A stretch of 13,811 nucleotides of DNA. Source: Mesorhizobium sp. Lineage in GTDB: Bacteria; Pseudomonadota; Alphaproteobacteria; Rhizobiales; Rhizobiaceae. Below the pieces are notes generated by a model, which ran no database searches, was not told the DNA's origin, and saw nothing but the letters and a program-made list of their open reading frames with translations. Of this stretch, positions 1 to 6,454 are shown piece after piece. The stretch spans positions 1 to 13,811 of the forward strand of contig JAUYMV010000172.1 of assembly GCA_030698645.1 (NCBI GenBank), written 5' to 3'. Made by a program: the position numbers and the translations under genes. Within the stretch, counting starts at the first letter, position 1. Each line of letters opens with the position of its first letter.

Positions 1-126
1 CTTGCCCATGCCGTTGCGGCCCATCAGGGCGACGACCTCGCCCTCGGCGACGGTCCGGTCGACGCCGAACAGGGCCTGGCTGGCGCCGTAGAAAGTCTCG
101 ACCGCCGAAAGCGCGAGCAGGCTCAT
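1..126 (-). CDS. livF: LivF-type branched-chain/aromatic substrate ABC transporter ATPase (partial, C-terminal part outside window)
   Basis: Only the first 42 codons are visible; the gene runs off the left edge. They encode an N terminus typical of LivF (MSLLALSAVETFYGASQALF), then a beta-strand leading to the Walker A motif GRNGMGK at residues 36-42, where the window ends. The start ATG at 126-124 overlaps the TGA stop of livG (125-123) as ATGA, a standard sign of translational coupling. LivF proteins are the second nucleotide-binding subunit of LIV-family (HAAT) importers and pair with LivG on the cytoplasmic side of the LivH/LivM permease. Signature motif, Walker B and H-loop lie outside the window, so integrity of the gene cannot be judged. 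The call rests on family resemblance of the N terminus and on the conserved livH-M-G-F order. Confidence 0.9.
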   Translation of the reverse strand, partial: MSLLALSAVETFYGASQALFGVDRTVAEGEVVALMGRNGMGK

Positions 127-872
127 GCCGGCTCCCCCAGATAGGCGGTGCGCACGGCCGGGTCGTTGCGGATCTCCTCGACGCGGCCGCTGGCGATGAC
201 ACGCCCGTAGACCAGCACCGAGACGCGGTCGGCGAGCGCGAAGACGGCATCCATGTCGTGCTCGACAAGCAGGATCGGCGCCTCGCCGCGCAGCCGGTCG
301 AGGAAGGAGGTCAACGCCCTGGAGCCCTCCTGGCCCATGCCGGCCATCGGTTCGTCGAGCAGGAACGCGCGCGAGCCGAGCGCCAGCGCAATCGCGATCT
401 CCAGCTGGCGCCGCTCGCCATGCGAGAGCTCGGCCGCCGGGATACGCGCACGGTCGGCAAGCCCGACGCGTTCGAGCGCGGCCATGGCGGGCTCGGTCAG
501 GCTGGTGTCGGACATTACCTCGCGGAAGAAGCGGAAACTCGAGCCCTGGCGCGCCTGGACGGCGAGCATGACGTTGCGAAGCGCCGAGAACTCAGGTGTC
601 AGCGACGAGATCTGGAAGGTGCGCCCGAGGCCGCGCCTGGCGCGCTCGGCGACGCCGAGGTGCCCGATGTCCTCGCCCAGGAAGCGGATCTGGCCGCTGC
701 CCGGCTTCAGCGAGCCGGAGATCTGGTGCATCAGCGTCGTCTTGCCGGCCCCGTTCGGTCCGATCAGCGCGTGGATTTCGCCGTCGCGCAGGTCGATGCT
801 GACGTCATCGGTCGCCTTCAGCGCGCCGAAGCTCTTGGTCAGGTTGCGGATGTCGAGGATCGGCTCAGCCAT
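123..872 (-). CDS. livG: LivG-type ABC transporter ATP-binding protein
   Basis: A complete 249-residue ABC ATPase, the usual LivG length. Visible motifs in order are Walker A GPNGAGKTT (residues 38-46), Q-loop Gln87 in RTFQIS, the signature LSHGE (149-153), Walker B AFLLDEP (169-175) and the H-loop His205 in VEHDMD. LivG hydrolyses ATP at the inner face of the membrane to drive import through LivH/LivM. The segment around residues 60-130 has the extra helical insertion (GLGRTFQ..., NVMLAV) typical of LivG rather than LivF. The ATG start at 872-870 lies 8 bp inside the end of livM, and the stop overlaps the livF start, so livM, livG and livF are probably translationally coupled. All catalytic elements are intact. 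The transported substrate cannot be read from an ATPase; neighbouring catabolic genes point to an aromatic amino acid or derivative. Confidence 0.95.
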   Translation of the reverse strand: MAEPILDIRNLTKSFGALKATDDVSIDLRDGEIHALIGPNGAGKTTLMHQISGSLKPGSGQIRFLGEDIGHLGVAERARRGLGRTFQISSLTPEFSALRNVMLAVQARQGSSFRFFREVMSDTSLTEPAMAALERVGLADRARIPAAELSHGERRQLEIAIALALGSRAFLLDEPMAGMGQEGSRALTSFLDRLRGEAPILLVEHDMDAVFALADRVSVLVYGRVIASGRVEEIRNDPAVRTAYLGEPA

Positions 873-1836
873 GGCGCGGCTTCCCGGCGACGAGGCCGAT
901 CAGGCCGCCGCGCGCGAACAGCACCACGCCGAGCAGGATCAGGCCGAGGAAGAGCTGCCAGCGCTCGGTGATCCCGCCCAGCAGGAATTCGAGCAGCACG
1001 AAGAGGATGGCGCCGGCGACCGGGCCGAACAGCCGGCCCGCGCCGCCGAGGATGATCAGCACGATGAGTTCGCCCGACATGTGCCACGACATCATCGACG
1101 GACTGACGAAGCGGTTGAGATCCGCGAAGAGCGCGCCGGCGACGCCGGTGATCATGCCGGAGAGCACGAAGGCAAAGAGGCGGATGCGGTAGGGGGCGAT
1201 GCCGATGGCAGCGACACGGACCTCGTTCTGCCGCGCCGCCTGGAGCGCCGCGCCGAAGCGTGAATCGCGGATGCGCCATAGCAGCAGGAGCGCGGCCATC
1301 AGCAGCGCGTAGCAGATCAGGAAGAAGGTCACCGGCACCGCGGTGTTGAGGCCCGGAAAACCGTTGCGCATGGTGATCGACAGGCCGTCCTCGCCGCCAT
1401 AGGCGGGCCAGGAGATGGCGAAATAGTAGAACATCTGCGCGAAGGCGAGCGTGATCATGATGAAGTAGACGCCACTGGTGCGCAGGCTGACGGCGCCGAT
1501 GAGAAACGCGGCGAAGCCGGCGGCAAGGGCCGCGACGATCCAGATGACTGGCATCTGGTCGGAGCCGGGGATCGCGAAGAGCAGCGGCTCGGCGTTGAAG
1601 GCGTGGCTGGCGAGGATGCCGGCGGCGTAGCCGCCGATGCCGAAGAAGGCGGCATGGCCGAAGGAGACGAGGCCGCCGAAGCCGAGCGCCAGGTTGAGCC
1701 CGACGGCGGCGAGCGCCAGGATCGCCATGCGGGTGGCGAGCGAGACGTAGAAGGGCTCGCCCATCGCCATTGCGGCGAAGGGCAGCGCCAGGAGGAAGAG
1801 CGCCAGCACGACATTGAAAATCGTTTCGCGGGTCAT
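865..1836 (-). CDS. livM: LivM-type branched-chain amino acid/aromatic ABC transporter permease
   Basis: A 323-residue polytopic membrane protein of the BPD_transp_2 (LivM/LivH) family. Hydrophobic segments are spread along the whole length, starting at about residues 7-25 and 36-52. The family hallmark GLNLALGFGGLVSFGHAAFF lies at residues 46-65 and continues into a glycine-rich stretch to about 74. A cytoplasmic loop at about 194-217, containing AARQNEVRVAAIGI, corresponds to the EAA-like loop that contacts the ATPases. The C-terminal part ends in ARGGLIGLVAGKPRHG, as is common in LivM. The start ATG is separated from the livH stop by only 4 bases (1837-1840), and the end overlaps livG by 8 bp. 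It forms the membrane channel with LivH. I see no truncation. Substrate is inferred from context only. Confidence 0.93.
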   Translation of the reverse strand: MTRETIFNVVLALFLLALPFAAMAMGEPFYVSLATRMAILALAAVGLNLALGFGGLVSFGHAAFFGIGGYAAGILASHAFNAEPLLFAIPGSDQMPVIWIVAALAAGFAAFLIGAVSLRTSGVYFIMITLAFAQMFYYFAISWPAYGGEDGLSITMRNGFPGLNTAVPVTFFLICYALLMAALLLLWRIRDSRFGAALQAARQNEVRVAAIGIAPYRIRLFAFVLSGMITGVAGALFADLNRFVSPSMMSWHMSGELIVLIILGGAGRLFGPVAGAILFVLLEFLLGGITERWQLFLGLILLGVVLFARGGLIGLVAGKPRHG

Positions 1837-1840
1837 CGGG

Positions 1841-2761
1841 TCACGCCTGCGCCGCGAACAGGCCCTTGGGCCGGACGGCGAGGATCAGCGCCATGACGAT
1901 GTAGATCAGCATCGAGGCCAACGCCGCGCCGATGCCGGCGGCCTGCGCCGGGCCGATGATGGCGGCCAGCATCTGTGGCAGCAGCAGGCGGCCCATCGTG
2001 TCGGTGATGCCGACGAGCAGCGCGCCGACGAAGGCGCCCTTGATCGAACCGATGCCGCCGATGACGATGACGACGAAAGCGAGGATCAGCACGGGCTCGC
2101 CCATGCCGACCTGCACCGACTGCAGCGCGCCGACCATGGCGCCCGCAAGGCCGGCAAGGGCGGCGCCGAGCGCGAAGACGATGGTGTAGAGCGTGCGGAT
2201 GTCGACGCCCAATGCGCCGATCATCTCGCGGTCGGATTCGCCGGCCCGGATGCGCATGCCGAGCCGGGTGCGCGAGATCAGCAGATAGAGGCCGAGCGCG
2301 ACGGCGAGGCCGACGCCGATGATGGCCAGGCGATAGAGCGGATAGTGTACGCCGCCCGGAAGCGCGACAGCGCCGCCGAGAAGCGGCGGGATGTTGAGAT
2401 AGAGCGGGAACGAGCCGAACACCCAGCGGGTGGCTTCCGAGAAGATCAGGATCAGCGCGAAGGTGGCGAGCACCTGGTCGAGATGGTCGCGCCCGTAGAG
2501 CCTTCGGATCACGGTCATCTCGACGATCGCGCCAGCGGCCGCAGCCGCGACGAGGCTGGCCAGAAGGCCGAGCCAGAACGAACCGGTGGCTGCCGCGACC
2601 CAGGCGCAGGCGAAGGCGCCCACCATATAGAGCGAGCCATGCGCCAGGTTGATCAGCCCCATGACGCCGAAGATCAGCGTCAGCCCGGCCGCCATCAGGA
2701 ACAGCATGACGCCGAACTGGATGCCGTTGAGGAGTTGCTCGATGAGGAGGGCGGTTTGCAA
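1841..2761 (-). CDS. livH: LivH-type branched-chain amino acid/aromatic ABC transporter permease (probable TTG start)
   Basis: A hydrophobic permease of the LivH family, 306 residues if translation begins at the TTG at 2761-2759. The LivH hallmark GLTLIFGVMGLINLAHGSLY is at residues 26-45, and an EAA-like cytoplasmic loop lies at about 167-190 (GMRIRAGESDREMIGALGV). The frame stays open further upstream to 2896 with ATG codons at 2896 and 2854, but those extra residues are encoded by the inverted-repeat element between livJ and livH and do not resemble a LivH N terminus. The TTG gives MQTALLIEQLLNGIQFG, close to the start of typical LivH proteins. Neither candidate has a good Shine-Dalgarno sequence, so the start is uncertain while the gene itself is not. 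It pairs with LivM, which begins 4 bases after its stop. Confidence 0.9.
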   Translation of the reverse strand: MQTALLIEQLLNGIQFGVMLFLMAAGLTLIFGVMGLINLAHGSLYMVGAFACAWVAAATGSFWLGLLASLVAAAAAGAIVEMTVIRRLYGRDHLDQVLATFALILIFSEATRWVFGSFPLYLNIPPLLGGAVALPGGVHYPLYRLAIIGVGLAVALGLYLLISRTRLGMRIRAGESDREMIGALGVDIRTLYTIVFALGAALAGLAGAMVGALQSVQVGMGEPVLILAFVVIVIGGIGSIKGAFVGALLVGITDTMGRLLLPQMLAAIIGPAQAAGIGAALASMLIYIVMALILAVRPKGLFAAQA

Positions 2762-2801
2762 GGGGCGGGTTCGATCGTGTGCGGGGCGCGACGGAGCGAC
2801 A

Positions 2802-2939
2802 CCCTCTCCCCGTTCTTCACGGGGAGAGGGCAGGGTGAGGGGCGGCGCCGACATTTCAGGACAGGCACGACGCGCGACGTTTGCGCTGCCCCTCATCCGC
2901 CTGCCGGCACCTTCTCCCCGTGAAGGACGGGGAGAAGGG
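2802..2939. repeat. Facing pair of inverted hairpin repeats between livJ and livH
   Basis: Two related hairpin modules face each other. The left one has a perfect 12-bp stem, CCCTCTCCCCGT (2802-2813) with ACGGGGAGAGGG (2819-2830) and a 5-base loop, followed by a GC-rich tail ending GAGGGGC at 2837-2843. The right one is the inverted counterpart: GCCCCTC at 2889-2895, then CCTTCTCCCCGT (2911-2922), loop GAAGG, ACGGGGAGAAGG (2928-2939). This arrangement resembles the intergenic mosaic elements known from rhizobia; assignment to a named family is not made. The right hairpin begins three bases after the livJ stop on the transcribed strand. It lacks a U-tract but could protect the livJ message or reduce read-through into livH, giving more binding protein than permease. 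Apart from these modules I see nothing in the 2762-2942 gap. Confidence 0.88.
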
Positions 2940-2942
2940 AGC

Positions 2943-4085
2943 CTACATCTTGCAGTCTTTGGCGTAGGCGTCCTCGTGATCCGTGAAGCTCGTCGCGATG
3001 ATCTTGTTGGTCAGCACGCCGTCGGCATCCTTGACCACTTCGCGGACGTAGAAATCCTGGATCGGATGGTGGTTGGTGTTGAACTTGAACTTGCCGCGCA
3101 CCGACTGGAAATCGGCGGCTTCAAGCGCCGCGCGGAAGGCGTCGGCGTCCTTGACGTCGGTCTTGGCGGCGACCGCGGCGATCAGGCTGCCGGTGTCGAA
3201 GGCCTGGGCGGCGTAGATCGAGGGCAGGCGGTTGTATTCCGCCTTGAACGCGGTGACGAACTCCTTGTTGCGGGCGTTGTCGAGATCGGGCGACCAGGAC
3301 GCGGTGTTCTTCGCGCCGAGGGCCGCGTCGCCGATGGCGCCGAGCACGTCCTGGCTGAACGAGAAGCCTGGACCCATGACCGGGATTTCAACACCCGACT
3401 GCGCATACTGCTTCATGAAGGCGATGCCCATGCCGCCCGGCAGGAAGAAGAACACGGAATCGGCGCCCGACGCGCGGATCTGCGCGATCTCGGCGGCGTA
3501 GTCGGTCTGGCCGAGCTTGGTGTAGACTTCGCCGACCAGCTCGCCCTTGTAGAAGCGCTTGAAGCCGTTCAGCGAATCGGTGCCGGCCGGATAGTTCGGC
3601 GCGAGGATGAACATCTTCTTGATGCCTTCCGTCTGCGCATAGTTGCCAGCCGCCTCGTGGAAGTTGTCGTTCTGGTAGGCGACGTTGAAGTAATTCTTGT
3701 CGCACTTGGCGCCGGCGAGCGGCGAGGGGCCGGCATTGGGCGACAGGTAGAACTTGCCCTGCGCGACCGCGTTCGGCACCACCGCCATGGCGAGGTTCGA
3801 CCAGATGATGCCGGTCAGCACGTCGACCTTGTCGCTCTGGATCATCTTGTCGGCGATCTGCACCGCCAGCTCCGGCTTCATCGCGTCGTCCTCGGTGACG
3901 ACTTCGATGTCGGTGGCACCCGACAGCTTGATGGCGAGCATGAAGCCGTCGCGCGCATCGACGCCGAGGCCGGCTCCGCCGCCCGACAGCGTGGTGATCA
4001 GGCCGACCTTGACCGGTTCGGCGAAGGCTGTGGCCGAGACGCCGAGCCCGAGGGCGAGCGCGCTTGCTGCGAGGATTTTTTTCAT
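2943..4085 (-). CDS. Periplasmic substrate-binding protein of a LIV-type ABC transporter
   Basis: A 380-residue periplasmic binding protein of the type I (Leu/Ile/Val-binding, PBP1) fold. The N terminus is a Sec signal peptide: positive MKK, a hydrophobic core, and an AFA-EP junction suggesting cleavage after residue 22. The mature part starts EPVKVGLITTLSGGGAGLG, typical of the family; further family-like segments are SNLAMAVVPNAV (about 97-108) and a second domain after about 140. Cys128 and Cys378 are the only cysteines and could form a disulfide. The start is fixed by a good ribosome-binding site, GGGAG at 4096-4092, six bases before the ATG at 4085; a longer in-frame opening upstream to 4835 is only an overlap with kynA in another frame. 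It stands between kynA and the permease genes, so the ligand is probably tryptophan, kynurenine, anthranilate or a related aromatic; this is inference. Confidence 0.93.
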   Translation of the reverse strand: MKKILAASALALGLGVSATAFAEPVKVGLITTLSGGGAGLGVDARDGFMLAIKLSGATDIEVVTEDDAMKPELAVQIADKMIQSDKVDVLTGIIWSNLAMAVVPNAVAQGKFYLSPNAGPSPLAGAKCDKNYFNVAYQNDNFHEAAGNYAQTEGIKKMFILAPNYPAGTDSLNGFKRFYKGELVGEVYTKLGQTDYAAEIAQIRASGADSVFFFLPGGMGIAFMKQYAQSGVEIPVMGPGFSFSQDVLGAIGDAALGAKNTASWSPDLDNARNKEFVTAFKAEYNRLPSIYAAQAFDTGSLIAAVAAKTDVKDADAFRAALEAADFQSVRGKFKFNTNHHPIQDFYVREVVKDADGVLTNKIIATSFTDHEDAYAKDCKM

Positions 4086-4091
4086 TTCAGT

Positions 4092-4096
4092 CTCCC
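4092..4096 (-). promoter_or_regulatory. Ribosome-binding site of the binding-protein gene
   Basis: GGGAG on the minus strand, six bases before the ATG at 4085. It decides the start directly ahead of the MKKILAAS signal peptide. Confidence 0.75.
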
Positions 4097-4140
4097 GTTT
4101 GTTTTCGTTCAGTTCCCAAAGTGCCGAAAAGACGTGGTTT

Positions 4141-4169
4141 TGCAAACCCGCCCTGCCGGAATTCGTCAA
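4141..4169 (-). promoter_or_regulatory. Candidate promoter and overlapping palindrome upstream of the binding-protein gene
   Basis: The 80-base gap between kynA and the binding-protein gene is the only noticeably AT-richer, repeat-free gap. On the minus strand it holds TTGACG at 4169-4164, a near-consensus -35, and 17 bases further a weak TTTGCA at 4146-4141. The latter sits inside an imperfect dyad, GGTTT-TGC-AAACC, spanning 4136-4148, which could be an operator. The -35 overlaps the kynA stop. This would let the transporter be transcribed apart from the catabolic genes. Evidence is pattern only and the -10 match is poor. Confidence 0.25.
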
Positions 4170-5002
4170 AGCACGGTGCGCACCTTCCAGAGTTCCGGAA
4201 AGAGCTCCACCTCGAGCATGCGCCTCAGATAGGACACGCCCGCCGTGCCGCCGGTTCCGCGCTTCAGTCCGATGATGCGCTCGACCGTCGTCACATGGTT
4301 GAACCGCCAGCGGCGGAAATAGTCCTCGAAATCGACCAGCTTCTCGGCCAGTTCGTAGAGTTCCCAGTGCGCCTCGGGCGCGCGGTAGACCACCGCCCAG
4401 GCCTCGAGCACGGCATCGTTTTCGCCGCGCGCCTCGCGCCAGTCGGCGCGCCGCGCATCCGTGCCGATGTCGAAGCCACGCCTCGCGAGCAACAGCAGCG
4501 CCTCGTCGTAGAGGCTGGGCGCGGCGAGGATCGATTCCAGCTCGGACAGCACGTCGGGCCGGTGCGCGTGCGGCTTCAGCATGGCCGGGTTGCGGTTGCC
4601 GGCGAGGAATTCGATGGCGCGATACTGCCAGGACTGGAAGCCGGACGACTGGCCGAGCGCCGCGCGGAAGCTGGTGTATTCGCTGGGCGTCATGGTGCGC
4701 AGCACGTCCCAGGCGCTGGTCAGCTGCTCGAAGATGCGGGCGACGCGCGACAGCATCTTGAAGGCCGGCTGCGGCCGGTCGGCATGGATCGCGGCCATGG
4801 CCGCGCGGATCTCGTGGATGGCGAGCTTCATCCACAGTTCCGAGGTCTGGTGCTGGATGATGAAGAGCAGTTCGTCGGGCGATTGCGACAGTGGTGTTTG
4901 GGCGGACAGCACCTTGTCGAGGTGCAGATAGTCGCCATAGGACATCCTTGCGCGGAAGTCGGTCTCCGCGCCATCCTTCGCCGGATCGTAGGCGCCGCTC
5001 AT
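4166..5002 (-). CDS. kynA: Tryptophan 2,3-dioxygenase
   Basis: A 278-residue haem enzyme that opens the indole ring of L-tryptophan to N-formylkynurenine with O2, the first step of the kynurenine pathway, in the cytoplasm. By-eye comparison with the Xanthomonas campestris enzyme shows a constant offset of four and conserves all main active-site residues: Phe47, His51 (distal base, in [11 protein letters not shown]), Tyr109, Arg113 (carboxylate contact), His236 (haem axial ligand, in [12 protein letters not shown]) and Thr250 in LKRGTGGT. The length is standard for bacterial enzymes. The start ATG (5002-5000) overlaps the kynureninase stop as ATGA, indicating coupled translation. Unusually for a pathway order, kynA lies downstream of kynU, and no formamidase gene lies beside them. 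The enzyme appears fully functional. Confidence 0.97.
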   Translation of the reverse strand: MSGAYDPAKDGAETDFRARMSYGDYLHLDKVLSAQTPLSQSPDELLFIIQHQTSELWMKLAIHEIRAAMAAIHADRPQPAFKMLSRVARIFEQLTSAWDVLRTMTPSEYTSFRAALGQSSGFQSWQYRAIEFLAGNRNPAMLKPHAHRPDVLSELESILAAPSLYDEALLLLARRGFDIGTDARRADWREARGENDAVLEAWAVVYRAPEAHWELYELAEKLVDFEDYFRRWRFNHVTTVERIIGLKRGTGGTAGVSYLRRMLEVELFPELWKVRTVL

Positions 5003-6189
5003 GTGACCCTCGCGCGGATCTGGAATTCCGGCCGCTGCCAGTGGCGGCCGGTCATCATGGTCTCGATGCGGCTCGCTGCCTCGCGGACGTCGTCGGGACT
5101 GAGATAAAGCGGCGTGAAGCCGAAGCGCATGATGTCGGGCGCGCGGAAGTCGCCGATAACGCCGGCCGCGATCGCCGCCTGCATGGCGGCGTAGCCATGT
5201 GCGAAGCGGAACGAGACTTGGCTGCCGCGCCTGGCCGGGTCGCGCGGCGAAGCAAGTTCGAGGTCGGGGCAGCGGCGCTCGATTTCGGCGATGAAGAGTT
5301 CCGAGAGCTCGATCGAACGGGCGCGGATGTCGGCCATGTCGATGCCGTCGAAGGCCGAGAGCGCCGCGTCCAGCGCGGCGAGCGACAGGATCGGCGGCGT
5401 GCCGACGCGCATGCGCTCGATGCCGGCGGCGGGGCGGTAGGCGGTGTCGAAGGCGAAGGGTTGCGCATGGCCAAGCCAGCCGGACAGCGCGGGCGCGATG
5501 CGTTCCTGGAGATCTGGCCGGACATAGAGAAAGGCCGGCGCGCCGGGGCCGCCATTCAGGTATTTATAGCCGCAGCCGACGGCGAAATCGGCCTTGGCGC
5601 CTGTCAGGTCGACGGGGAGGGCGCCGGCGGAGTGAGCGAGATCCCAGAGCGTCAGCGCGCCGGCGGCGTGCGCCCTGGCGGTGAGTGCGGCCATGTCGTG
5701 CAGGCGGCCGGTGCGGTAGTCGACCTCTGTCAGCATCAGCACCGCGACGTCACCGTCGATCGCCGCCGCGACCTCCTCCGGCGCGACGATCTTCAACTCA
5801 TGGCCACGATCGAGCGCGGCGGCGAGACCCTGCGCGATATAGAGATCGGTCGGGAAATTGCCGCTGTCCGACAGGATGATCTTGCGCTCGGTCAGCGACA
5901 GCGCGGCGGTCAGCGCCTTGTGCACGTTGATGGAGGTCGAGTCGCCCGCGACGACCGAACCCTTCGGCGCGCCGATCAGTCGGCCGATCCGGTCGCCGAC
6001 CTTTCCGGGCAGTTCCATCCAGCCGGATTCGTTCCACGCGCGGATCAGTTTGCCGCCCCACTGGTGGGTGATCTCGTCGGCGACACGGGCCCGCACGGCG
6101 CGGGGCAGGGGGCCGAGCGAATTGCCGTCGAGATAGAGGATGTTCTCGGGCAGGTCGAACAAGGCGCGGGTGCGGGTGAAGTCGGTCAT
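4999..6189 (-). CDS. kynU: Kynureninase
   Basis: A 396-residue PLP-dependent fold-type I hydrolase, close to the usual length of bacterial kynureninases. It cleaves L-kynurenine to anthranilate and L-alanine. The N terminus carries [14 protein letters not shown] (17-30), a family hallmark. The cofactor region shows DSTSINVHK (83-91), the stacking Phe112 in SDSGNFPTD, Asp183 in [10 protein letters not shown] for the pyridine nitrogen, and Lys209 in [14 protein letters not shown] as the Schiff-base lysine. Near the C terminus [12 protein letters not shown] matches the family. It overlaps kynA by 4 bp. Its product anthranilate is the substrate of the CoA ligase encoded just upstream, which ties the kynurenine part to the CoA-thioester part of the cluster. 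Upstream of the start only a weak AGG-type ribosome site is visible and the gap holds a repeat element. Confidence 0.96.
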   Translation of the reverse strand: MTDFTRTRALFDLPENILYLDGNSLGPLPRAVRARVADEITHQWGGKLIRAWNESGWMELPGKVGDRIGRLIGAPKGSVVAGDSTSINVHKALTAALSLTERKIILSDSGNFPTDLYIAQGLAAALDRGHELKIVAPEEVAAAIDGDVAVLMLTEVDYRTGRLHDMAALTARAHAAGALTLWDLAHSAGALPVDLTGAKADFAVGCGYKYLNGGPGAPAFLYVRPDLQERIAPALSGWLGHAQPFAFDTAYRPAAGIERMRVGTPPILSLAALDAALSAFDGIDMADIRARSIELSELFIAEIERRCPDLELASPRDPARRGSQVSFRFAHGYAAMQAAIAAGVIGDFRAPDIMRFGFTPLYLSPDDVREAASRIETMMTGRHWQRPEFQIRARVT

Positions 6190-6237
6190 GCGGGCGAGCC
6201 TGTTGGGACGAAACCTGGACCCTCAGCGCGGAGAATA

Positions 6238-6362
6238 CCCCCACCCCTTACCCCTCCCCTCAAGGGGGAGGGGGATCTGAGATGTTGGCGCCTCGCTCCG
6301 GCTTGAAGCGACCCGCGACGCCGGCGACTCCCTCCCCCTTGAGGGGAGGGTAAGGGTGGAGG
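6238..6362. repeat. Paired inverted repeat element (family A, copy 1) between the CoA ligase and kynU
   Basis: A 37-base module at 6238-6274 (beginning CCCCCACCCCTTACCCC) and an inverted, slightly diverged copy at 6328-6362 enclose a 53-base spacer. Each module folds on itself; in the left one CCCCTCCCC (6251-6259) pairs with GGGGAGGGG (6265-6273) across TCAAG. The same 37-base module occurs as a pair at 11546-11698. The spacer contains GAGATG directly followed by TTGGCGCC (6279-6292), also found in the other element. No transposase or clear target duplication is visible. The rest of the 6190-6454 gap (6190-6237 and 6363-6454) shows no convincing gene or promoter; the open frame there runs into the repeat. 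Confidence 0.92.
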
Positions 6363-6454
6363 TGCTGCACGCACGACGTCCGTGAGTTGAACCTTGAAGC
6401 CCACAACATGCGCACGCGGCGCGAAGGCCATCACCGCCCGAACTTCCATCGCCC

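Noticed and set aside
2802..2939. CRISPR array
   Set aside because: Only two copies, inverted relative to each other, with no regular spacing and no cas genes.
2943..4835. A 630-codon open frame that would fuse extra N-terminal sequence to the binding protein
   Set aside because: The part above 4085 is the out-of-frame overlap with kynA, is Arg/Ala/His-rich, and the real start has a ribosome site and signal peptide.
6238..6362. Rho-independent terminators at the C/G-rich hairpins
   Set aside because: The stems are strong but no T-tract follows on the transcribed strand, and the same modules occur as repeats in both orientations.
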